Positions 10,801-19,200 of a stretch of 20,043 bases of DNA are shown piece by piece. This DNA comes from Trebouxia sp. TZW2008. Taxonomy: Eukaryota > Chlorophyta > Trebouxiophyceae > Trebouxiales > Trebouxiaceae. Within the stretch, counting starts at the first letter, position 1, and every line of letters begins with the position of its first letter. The notes under the pieces were generated by a model. That model made no database searches. It saw only the letters and a program-made list of their open reading frames with translations, and was not told the origin of the DNA. A program made the position numbers and the translations under genes. The DNA lies in contig BDIU01000220.1 of the NCBI GenBank assembly GCA_002118135.1, forward strand, positions 1 through 20,043. Reading direction: 5' to 3'.

Positions 10801-12034
10801 AATTCCAATCCTCCATGAACTCTTGCACCCGTGCTGTTCTTTGTCCTGTTGTCGTGTCCCATTTGTGAAGGTAACTGCCGATATAAACATCAGAGTCGTA
10901 CAGCCCATACAACGCTGTCTGTGCGCTGCTGTGTTGCAAATCAAGAACAGGAAACCTGCAAACAGCTCAACATGCTTTAAAGGACCGCATTTGCGTTTTG
11001 ACTCAAAACAGCTACATGATTGGTTGTAGAAGTGGAGGTAAAATTCAATTGGTCGTCAGGGTCTGTCTGTGAAGGTAACTGTTGACAAAAGCATCAGAGT
11101 TGTACAGCCCGTACAATGCTGTCTGAGCGCTGCTATGTTGCAGATCAAGAATAGGAAACCTGCAGACAACTCAACCAGCTTACAAGGACCGCATTTATAC
11201 ACCGACCTTTCCAGTTTCTTCATACAGCTGAAGGGTTCATGTCAGCACAGAACCAAACTTGTTGAAGACGGTTGACTGCTCCAGTACATACATAGTTGGG
11301 CCTGCTGAGGTTGTCTAGCATGCGCAAGCAATGAACAACACAATCAATTTGGGTTTGGATGCTTACGCATAATCAGGCTCCCATTGCGCTGCTGATTTGC
11401 CATTATGTTTGCCATTCTCAGAAAAGCAGAACACATCAACACTGCCTCCACGGCCACCCACAGCAACTGTCCCAGCTGCAAGTTCTGTGACTGAATAGAA
11501 GTTTCGCTCAGGTGGGGTCGTGATGCTTGCAAGGAGTCGTGCGCTAGTTTCTGAGTCTCCTGTGCTCCACAGTTGCAAGTCCTTGTCTAGAACGTACACA
11601 ACGTCGCCACGAGTGCATGCAGCCTTGGAATGCTCACAGGCTGCAGCTCTACTGACACAGAAGTCAAAACTGGACTCGGCATTCTGCTTGATCTGCGGGT
11701 ATTTTGATTCCTTTCCAACTTGCTGCAGATGAAGCCCTCTCCAGCCGTTGTTGCTGGTGTATACATCTCTGTAACTGGTGCAGATCAGCTGCTTGTCGAT
11801 AGCCTCACAGTCTGGATCTAGGCAGTGAGGCGGAGCTTTGGCAAGGCCCTGCTGTGAGATGCGCAGGTCTAGATTCAATCTGGACCATCTCCTGGTGCTC
11901 CATTGCCTCCACACATCCTCAGCATTGCATGTCGCACGCAAATCCCGACATGTGCAGCTGAGGTGTGCTACAGAGACAGGATCTAGCAGCGAGCAGATGT
12001 GCAAGATGACCTCCCCATTCAGCACCTTGATCAT
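7823..12034 (-). CDS. F-box/WD40 repeat protein (about 6 exons)
   Basis: Probably a substrate-recognition subunit of an SCF-type ubiquitin ligase; the target is unknown. Exons in transcript order: 12034-11367, 10928-10732, 10073-9851, 9127-8961, 8198-8116, and a small terminal exon 7879-7823. All phases agree, giving about 464 aa. Residues about 4-45 form an F-box (NGEVILHICSLLDPVSVAHL, then CRDLR). Beta-propeller strands follow, with YLHKWDTTTG (exon 2), SLCVFDTRAG and LAVWDKR (exon 3) and GMMWLWDL (exons 4/5 junction). ATG 12034 is the first in-frame ATG; the context is weak. The 3' end is uncertain: reading through the last donor would instead give a Lys-rich tail ending at 8029. The long introns contain duplicated edges of exons 2 to 5. 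I cannot name an orthologue; an F-box/WD protein of unspecified subfamily is the safe call. Confidence 0.8.
7937..7990 (-). repeat. Donor-side copy of F-box/WD40 exon 5
   Basis: On the minus strand this repeats CTTTGGTTGCAAGACATTCAG and the donor GTGACAGCA found at the true exon 5 end (8116), displaced by 169 bp downstream. It is a reason to believe that 8116 is a genuine splice donor, since donor-side copies elsewhere in the window always follow true donors. Confidence 0.75.
8295..8340 (-). repeat. Acceptor-side copy of F-box/WD40 exon 5
   Basis: Minus strand: GCGCAG|GC and then a frame reading MMWLWDLPNCCS, with a stop directly after. It matches the true exon 5 start (8198) at 133 bp spacing. 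The acceptor is preserved, so this is a potential premature-stop exon. Confidence 0.75.
8767..8840 (-). repeat. Donor-side copy of F-box/WD40 exon 4
   Basis: On the minus strand this repeats the end of exon 4 (HQGLYLDADGDRLIGRAENG) and the donor GTGAGTTGCC, 193 bp downstream of the true donor (8960). The Arg codon CGA has become TAA. A further open frame on the same strand just upstream (about 8840-8925, containing FFDYKALNLTVGRWVF) is not explained and could be an unrecognised exon. Confidence 0.8.
9255..9410 (-). repeat. Two acceptor-side copies of F-box/WD40 exon 4
   Basis: Copies of the exon 4 start (AG|GCAGATGAGTCATAC, coding RQMSHTVYEEEYLGNF) begin at 9310 (reads ISHTVLEEDYLGNF) and 9406 (reads VSHNVYKEGQLRN). 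The true start is 9127, and spacings are 183 and 96 bp. Both keep the AG acceptor. Neither continues with the rest of exon 4. Confidence 0.8.
10130..10300 (-). repeat. Acceptor-side copies of F-box/WD40 exon 3 (two fragments)
   Basis: One fragment starts at 10169 with GTGCAG|AAGCCTGCTC and reads ACSSYQWEDMYSP, matching the true exon 3 start at 10073 (ACSSCQWDGMYSL), 96 bp away. A second fragment at about 10230-10290 carries the next portion and reads ALYVFDTR, matching SLCVFDTR of the true exon. The tandem structure is diverged but clear. Confidence 0.8.
10624..10725. repeat. GCACA/GCACG pentanucleotide microsatellite beside a splice donor
   Basis: About twenty units of GGCAC and then AGCAC run up to the donor of F-box/WD40 exon 2 (GT of GTGAGC at 10731-10730). 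In the transcript the sixth base of the intron is thus followed almost at once by repeated UGUGC and UGCCG. The array contains many spurious open frames on both strands. Confidence 0.92.
11064..11190 (-). repeat. Acceptor-side copy of F-box/WD40 exon 2
   Basis: The unit around the exon 2 acceptor is duplicated at 204 bp spacing (true exon start 10928, copy start 11132). The copy keeps the AG and reads SAQTALYGLYNSDAF before a TGA a few codons after the copied part ends. It is among the better preserved copies, so it is probably recent. Confidence 0.85.
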
Positions 12035-12825
12035 GAGCACCCGCAATGCCGGCTGTCACGGCGCTCTTGCGCAACTTAAACCACAGCTATCGGCACACCC
12101 GCAATGGAACTGCATGCATGTTCAAGAAGACCATGCATGGGCTTTTGAGTCATGACTCAAGCCAAGCCTTGCAGCTGCAGCAATAGTTGCACAGCAAAGA
12201 TTAGGCAACACTTCACGGATGTGTTGTAAATGAGAATGTTGCAAAAGACACTGTAAGTGCTGACAGCCACAGATAGCATGCATGTCATGTCAACAGTGCA
12301 TCCGATGGAGTCTGTGCAGGCCAATTTGAATGATGGACAGGACATGCATTGTTTGCCTGGAAACGTCATGTTGCATTCATGTGTTTGCACCTTTTTCGGT
12401 CAAATACTTGCCCCGACAGAAAAGGCTGTGGCACAACGCCGTAGCAACACATCTTGAGGCTTACACACTCAGTGAGCTGCGCAAATACTGTTTTTCGCTC
12501 AACAAGTTGTTGCAATTGAGGTGTGGGATGCATGACAGAAGCTCTCAGACAGCAAGTGGAGTTTCACTCTGCTACACAGCTCTGTTCTGCAGCGCTAGCA
12601 AGCTTGCCATACATGCTATAAAACGTAGCAGCTGGTTTGCACACCACGCAGACATGCATGTCAGTGATTGGTTCAGTACGATACAACTGTTCGCTGCAAA
12701 ATGGGCGCTCAACCCACAAGGGCTGACCATAGACCTGGCAAGCACTGCTTTCCAGCACATTGCCGTGATGACCCCACTGATGAAAGAATTGCAGCAGCTG
12801 CAGGTAAGCTTGACACAAGAGGTCC
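12035..12825. other. Intergenic: bS6c 3' flank and F-box/WD40 promoter
   Basis: Both flanking genes are on the minus strand. On that strand TGTAA (12465-12461) is a candidate poly(A) signal for bS6c, about 360 bases after its stop. A 182-codon open frame on the plus strand (12330-12878) has no recognisable domain and overlaps the bS6c 3' end, so I do not call it. No transposon or RNA gene is recognised. Confidence 0.45.
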
Positions 12826-14028
12826 TCATGTGCAAAACGTCATATGCCGCAAAATCTTGGATTTGGTCCCGGCAGTAGACTTCGAAAGGAACTTCTGCAC
12901 TTTGGGGGTGGTTGCGCGCTTTGCCCCGTAGGAGTACAATACATAGATGCCGGACCAATGCCTGCAAATGAATTTCCAGAAATCAGACCCGCCTTGATTG
13001 CCATGCACATGTCACACAAACCAATCCTGTTCAAGCTAGGCAGCAGTAAGTGAGCATGGTGCAAATATTAAGGCAGATTGTATTGAGGCCAGTGCAGGGC
13101 TCTGCTTCAAAATATCAACACACCATGCTGAACATCAGACGTCTGTTTTGTGACGCTCAAGACAAGCCTGGCTGGCAAGATGGGCTTTGTGCCACACACT
13201 CTCAGCAATGTACGCTTAAAACTAAAGCGACCATATTTATTGTTGTCATGTTTGACACATCACTCAACAAGCCATCAGCGCAGCATTGCTCCCTACCCGT
13301 GAATTGGATAAGATAGCTGTTGTCGTCCTCGCACCAGTGCTCTGATGTCTTTGCACTGCTCTCTGTTGAGAAACGCCTCAAACTTGGCCAGCTCTACATC
13401 TCTGCAAGTGCAGCATTGTATCAGTAAACCCTGCAGACCTTACTGTGGAGAGCAACAATGTAACTTGCCTTAATTCATCATTCAAGTCTGGGTCCAGGAT
13501 GAGCATAGTTTCATATCTGCATGGCACACCATTGTCTTGATCTTGAGCATGGCTTGATTGCTGTAAGCTGGCACTAGTGAATACTTGGCTGCGACGTGAC
13601 ATGCGCAGATTTAATCACCTGATATAGCCCGCAGGAAGCTCTTCTTCCTCAAACTCCTCCTCCTGTGTTGCTACATCAGTCTCTTCCTGTGTTGCTACCT
13701 CAGCGTCCTCCTGTGCTGCTCTGACAACGACCTGAAATCGCGGTGACAGAATCAGACATGTGTTTGTGAGACACCTTTCCATGAGTCTATGCACAGATCA
13801 ATTCTGCCTCAGCGAGCTGCTCAGCTAAGACACCTGGGCGCAGCTTCTGCTTACTCGTCGGCGTGATAGGCTGAAGCTATGCTGGGAAGTGTGAGCGACT
13901 GATTGTCTGTGTACAAGCCTTTTTCTGGTCTGAACAGGTCTGACAAGTCTGTGACTGCAGCTGCAAGTTGCCTGAGGAGGCAGGCGAATCGCGTTGGGAG
14001 TGCTGTAAGTTAACACTCCCATCACCAT
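12826..14028 (-). CDS. Plastid ribosomal protein bS6c, precursor (5 exons)
   Basis: Nucleus-encoded bS6 of the plastid 30S subunit. Exons in transcript order: 14028-13834, 13731-13619, 13516-13469, 13401-13297, 12961-12826; phases agree and give 198 aa. Residues 1 to about 70 are an Arg/Ser-rich transit peptide ending near VVVRA. An acidic linker (about 71-98, many Glu) follows, then the S6 fold beginning [11 protein letters not shown] (104-114), with [23 protein letters not shown] and GIYVLYSYG, and ending RHMTFCT. The third intron uses a GC donor (AG|GCAAGT, GC at 13468-13467), the only choice that keeps frame. ATG 14022 is an alternative start with better context (G at -3 and +4). The linker contains a short in-frame duplication of VATQEE. 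No duplicated exon edges are seen; the introns are short. Confidence 0.9.
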
Positions 14029-14398
14029 CAAAGCTCCGTGCTGCTACAACGTCGACGCTGCCTGGACCCGCAATTTGCAACTGCCGTAGGGTCCTATGCT
14101 CAGTCCACACGGACACAAGCTACACTCCACGGCGGCATTCTGGATATTTGCATTAAATTCCTAGTTTTAACTTGCATAAACTCGAAGCCATTTTTGCCCT
14201 GCTTGATGTTTGCACGGCCGCTTGCCGGTCAAGGCAACTCGTTTCTTGACATCGACTGACGCACCTTGCACAGGCTTGCATACGGGAGGGCAATGAGACG
14301 TGCAACAGAGCAAACGACAGCATCTAGCTGGTAATTCGAGCCCACTGCAGGCTCATGCAGGACTCAGCAGCCTCTCATCGGCACGACAGTGGGGGTAG
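14029..14398. promoter_or_regulatory. Divergent promoter region between bS6c and the HVTV-motif gene
   Basis: This stretch separates two genes read outward. No TATA box or named element stands out. ATG 14293 starts a short frame (MRRATEQTTASS) that ends at a plausible donor (TG|GTAATT at 14331). It could be the first exon of the plus-strand gene, but I could not join it in frame to the next exon. Confidence 0.35.
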
Positions 14399-15623
14399 AA
14401 GCATCACTCAGCTTGTGAGATCGATGCCCTGCACCAGTTTGGAGCCTTTGACCTTCTTCGTGTCGTGGCAAGGGGTCTTGACATTGGCGTACAAGTAAGC
14501 GAACCATGCACGGCAGATTAGCTGCTGGGATCAGCTCCATCTGACTGTGACGAAATTGACTGTGGTCATTGACCCAACTCTCATCTGGTGCTCTGCAGTG
14601 CAGAGGCTTTTCTTCGGCCCTGACGAAGCTGAAGGAGGAACTCAGTGAACAACATCCTGAACTTCCAAGAGAGAATCCAGGCTCAAGATGGCCAAAGACC
14701 TCTTTGGGAGCCCTCAAGGATAACCAAAGGCTCACACCTGATAACCTACAAACTCTTATGGGCCTTTGCAGGCAGGTGAACCCTTTGAACCCACAACGTC
14801 TCACATGTGATCCTATGCTTGTTTTGAACACCTGTAACTCAAGGCACTGTCTCTGCATGTTTTCAGGGCCTACAATGACGCGATCATGGACAGAGCACAA
14901 CCTTTGTACATCGATCGTCTGGCAGTGGTGTTGTACAAGTGTAGGTGAGCTTGGCTGGCCTTGTCAGGCTGACACTTCTGTGATGGTGTTTTCCCGCAGT
15001 TGCTGTTTTGCGCATCTGTAACACTACAGCGTGTGCCGTATCAGCAAGCATGTGAAATTCTGCCGCTGGTTGCTAGGTCACTGGAAAGACAGCTTGATCA
15101 ACATGTTATCCAGCTTGATGACAAGCAACAATGGGACGCACTGCCAGCATCGCAAGCACAACAGGACAATGTCAGATCTGTTTTGCTAGAAGCAGCACAG
15201 CCCAACTATTGGGTGAGTGCAAGCAAAGATGGCAATAGGGAGTCTCACTACAGAGGTATGCACACAAAGACGTGCAAGGCAACACGATGTATTGAGCATG
15301 CAGTATGCAATGCATGCTGCCTTTTGTTGCTGCGCAAATATGTGACAAGAGTGGTTTTACCCTCTGTGATATGTGTCACATTCGTTTGACACATTCAGAT
15401 GAATTGTCACATCAGCTGGCTCTGTGATGTTGTAGGCCCTTCTATAGGATCCACTTTAGTGGCGCCAGTCAGCAGTTCAAATCCAATTGTGGATGGCATC
15501 AGCGGTGGAGGGCTGCTTGACATTATACAAGAATTTCAGACTGAAGTTGACAAGACTTTGCCTGGCATGTATGTGTGGTTTAGCAAGGCCTCTTTGCATG
15601 TGACTGTTCGTGCCTTGCTGTAA
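14399..15623 (+). CDS. Conserved protein with HVTV motif, possibly 2H-phosphoesterase-like (unresolved ends)
   Basis: Exons read: about 14399-14494 (DALHQFGAFDLLRVVARG), 14599-14771 (LPRENPGSRWPKTSLGALKD), 14867-14944 (YIDRLAVVLYK), 15000-15255 (VPYQQACEILPLVARSLERQ, then SKDGNRESHYRG) and 15436-15623 (VDKTLPGMYVW, then SLHVTVRALL and a stop). The text looks like a conserved plant/algal protein. HVTV (15597-15608) matches the H-x-T-x signature of 2H phosphoesterases (RNA ligase/cyclic phosphodiesterase fold), but that fold needs two such motifs and I see only one. The second intron fits only a GC donor (AG|GCAGGT). The 14944/15000 junction is out of phase by one base. There is no in-frame ATG in the first exon, so the start lies upstream. 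A frame at 15645-16014 might continue the protein only through an implausible 25-base intron. Function is not established. Confidence 0.55.
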
Positions 15624-16278
15624 TTTGCACAATTCCAATTTCAGTTTGGGGCATTTGGCATTGCAACATAGGAGAGCTATGGTGTACACCATTGCTGAGC
15701 AGATGAATCAACAACCGGCCCAGTGTGAAATGGCAAGCAAGCTGCAAGCACATTTTGACTCAACACCGGTAAAAGCTGCAGACGATTTGCTTCACTGGCA
15801 GCTTGACGTGCTCGAAACTGCTTCCGTAGGAAGAGCTCCGTGTGTCGCAATGCGTCAGTTTTTGCCACATGCTCGACGAGCTGCTCTGCTGGTCTTATCG
15901 AGCTGGCGTTTGCCTCGTACGCAGCGCATCACTGTTTACATCAAGACGGAGCTCGCAAAAGGTGACAAGCTTTTTGATCGCATGCTATCCTCTTCACTTG
16001 CTGCGGCATCTTGAACACATCAGGAGACACGGGAGTGATCTCAGCGTCGGCATTTGAAACGTTGACACTCATTGGCGCCATGCAAGTTTCGGTCAGTTCC
16101 TGTTCTGCAACTACTTCCAATCTGATCGACAAGTGGCGTGACGCATGTTTTCCCAACGCTTTCTGTATGGCACGGCATTATCGCACATGCGCTCCGCCCA
16201 AAAGACCCCTCGGGTGCATACAAGCACATTTTCAGTGTTTTGTCACGTTGGCCTCGACCAGATGCGCCATTGCAGGCA
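15624..16278 (+). other. Between the HVTV-motif gene and VDE; possible extra exon
   Basis: An open plus-strand frame runs to a stop at 16012-16014, with text such as HRRAMVYTIAEQM and DDLLHWQLDVLE. It may be the C-terminal part of the upstream gene or chance. From 16015 to 16278 the VDE frame is also open from 16138, but ATG 16279 has the better start context, so I take this as VDE leader and promoter. Confidence 0.35.
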
Positions 16279-19200
16279 ATGAATAGTCAGCAACATCGCC
16301 CGCTCCCGTCAAACAACCTACAGCACGGCTTTCAGCGACAGGGATCGCTTCGAGCCTGTCGAACGTCGCAGACATTCACCAGAGCCGCAACAAAGAGACA
16401 CACAACATGCAGTCTTGATTGGCGAACGGTGGCCAATGACTTCAAGGAGCAAGTACAGAAGCAGAAAAACGCTGCTGTGTTGGGTGGTGTTGGCGCTTTG
16501 ACAGCAGCACTAGCTGTAGCTGGTAAACAATCACAGCCTGGTCATGAGCAACACTCACAGCACATTGACAGACACATTGCCAATTTGTGGTCAATTGCAG
16601 GTCCTAGCATAGCAGCTGACATGGTCAAGACCGGAACATGTCTACTTGGCAATTGCCAGGTATTGTCTCTGCTGCAACACCCACTCAGCATGATGACACA
16701 GCAGAGGCGTTTCAATTGACCATAGGTCAATACAGCATGCAATCATGCACTGCTCAGCATGATTACACGTATCAGGCTTTTACATCAAACCAAGCTGTCG
16801 TCAAGAGCACTGCACGCAAAATGACAGTGCACACTTGTCCAGCCATCCTTTGAGTGTCGTCACCCTGCTGTGTCCTGCTTTGCAGCTCCAATCAGCAAAG
16901 TGCGTGGCTGACTCACAGTCTTTTGAGATTCATGCATGTTAGTACCTTAAAAAATCATGCATACTGGTCCAGACATGTGGTATCGTCACCCTGTTGTGTG
17001 CTGCTCTGCAGCTCCAACTAGCACAGTGCATGGTTGACCCACAGCGCCCTGAGAGTCATGCACACTAGTCCATTGACATCCATGCATACTGGATCAGCCA
17101 TCTGGCATCGTCACCCTTGTGAATTGTGCTCTGCAGCTCCAACTAGCAGAGTGCATGGCTGACCCACAGTGCTTTGAGAACAATGCATACTAATCCAGCC
17201 ATCTGGCATTGTCATTCTTTTGTGTTGTGCTCTGCAGCTCCAACTAGCAGAGTGTGTGGCTGACCCACAGTGCTTTGAGAACCTAGCGTGCCTGCAACTC
17301 TGCAATGGCCGCAAAGACGAAGCAGGGTGTCAGGTATGGGTTCCCTTTGAGATGTGCGGTAGCAAATCTTGTAGCATCTATATCATGAGCTCACAGCATT
17401 CAATGTTGCTGCCTGCCAACATTGAGACCAGTGTGATTAGCCATCATTGCCAGCATCTGATGCACCTGTGCTAAAAGCACTACTTTTTTTTTTGTGGGAA
17501 CCATTTCTCGATTTATGCGTGTCATCTCTGCGCGAGGGCCATGCTAATCTTCTCTGTATCGATCCAATTTTAACAGATGTAGCCGGAGCTACAAGCACTC
17601 TTGCATGAGGTGTCAGTCACAAAACAGATCTGCTGCAACTTTGCATTGACCATAAAGATGAAGCAGGCTGTCAGGTGGGCACTTTCTCTCACATCTCTGT
17701 CAATGCCTCTTGTGTTGATTTCCCTTTCAGCTGGCAGCATACAGCGTCCTCAATCGCAGATGGACTGCAAGCAGTGTGTCACATGTGTCAACTGCTGGTG
17801 CTGCAGACACTCAAATACTACGCAACATTTTCAAAGCAGGTTTTAAGGCAGCATGCAATGCCTCAGATCATCAAATGCCTCTTTGTGAGGCTTTCTGTGA
17901 ATCTTAGCAGTGAAAACTTGCTTTTACACATTGCCTAGCAACTCATATGTGCTGCTGCAGATCATTTTGAAATGCAAACTTGCTTTTGCAGATCATATTG
18001 CGACGCAGAAGTGCTGTGTTGCAGCTACATTTGCATTACCAAAGTGCTTTTGCACATCATCTAGCAGTGCAAGGAGTATTATTGTTGATCAGGTGTGGAG
18101 ATCCGCACAATGACAAAAGCCCTCTAACCTTCACCGCCTTTGCGGTCAACGACAAGAACTGTGTCCCTCAGAAGATTGACAGAGAGTGTTATTGCAAATC
18201 AGTGCAGAATTGCTGCTTCTCCCCTTTTACAGTGCAAAAAGCATTGTTTTGGGTCAAATCAAGAGTGTCAGAAAGTGCTTGCAGATGATACAACAGTACA
18301 ACTGCGCTACTGCAGATCAGGTGTGGAGACCTGTACAATGACAAAGCCATCCAGACCTTCACTGCGTGTGCTGTCAGCGATAAGAAGTGCGTCCCTCAGA
18401 AGATTGACAGAGATGCCTTTCCTGAGCCTAAGGCTGAGAACCTTGACAAAGACTTTGACCTCAATAAGTTTGAGGTGCGCTCCGTATGATCTGTCCTTTT
18501 TCAGACTCTGCTCAATCTGAACTTGGATTGACTATGCATGCGAGCTGTCATTGCTTCGTTGTTGGTCACGACCTGATGAAAACATGGTGTAGGCCACTGC
18601 ATGCACACCGTCAACTCACAAGAAGAACACAAAGCTTGAATTGCTTCCCTGGTTGTTGCTGTGCTGTGTCTCAACTAGTTATCATCAGCTTGTTGTTCAT
18701 CTTGTTGATATACTGCAACTCATGCTGGCGATGCTCAATTTTGCATTTACATGCTCTTTACTGCTGCAGCCCACAAGCATGATCAGAGCCCTTCACATTG
18801 AACTTTCGCCTTCTTTGCTCCTAGATTGTCACAATATAACAACATGCACGTCCACTGTTGGCTGATGCAGATATGCTGATCTTGACATGACTGCATACTG
18901 CTGCAGGGATAATGGTACATCACCGCAGGCTTGAATCCCCTTTTTGATGACTTTGACTGCCAGATGCACTGATATTGACATGAATACATATTGCTGCAGG
19001 GACGATGGTACATCACCGCAGGCTTGAATCCCCTTTTTGATGACTTTGACTGCCAGGAGCATTATTTTGGAGTGCCTGAACCTGGAAAGCTGTATGGCAA
19101 GATCAACTGGCGCATTCAGAAGCCCGACAAGGATTTCATTGAGCGCAGCACTGTGCAAACATTCAAGCAGGTGAGGTTGTTGACTTTTGCCCTTGAAGTT

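Noticed and set aside
10522..10944. Long open frames over the GCACA repeat on both strands
   Set aside because: The frames are produced by the pentanucleotide tract, which is free of stops in several frames; the real coding part is F-box/WD40 exon 2 only.
12330..12878. Plus-strand open frame of 182 codons
   Set aside because: It overlaps the last exon of bS6c on the other strand, has no recognisable domain and has no supporting splice or start context.
14364..14900. Minus-strand open frame of 178 codons
   Set aside because: It is antisense to conserved exons of the HVTV-motif gene, whose plus-strand text is clearly the constrained one.
17494..17592. U6 as a functional snRNA gene
   Set aside because: No USE or TATA is visible upstream, and an A run rather than a T run follows the 3' end; only a TTTT lies 20 bases further on.
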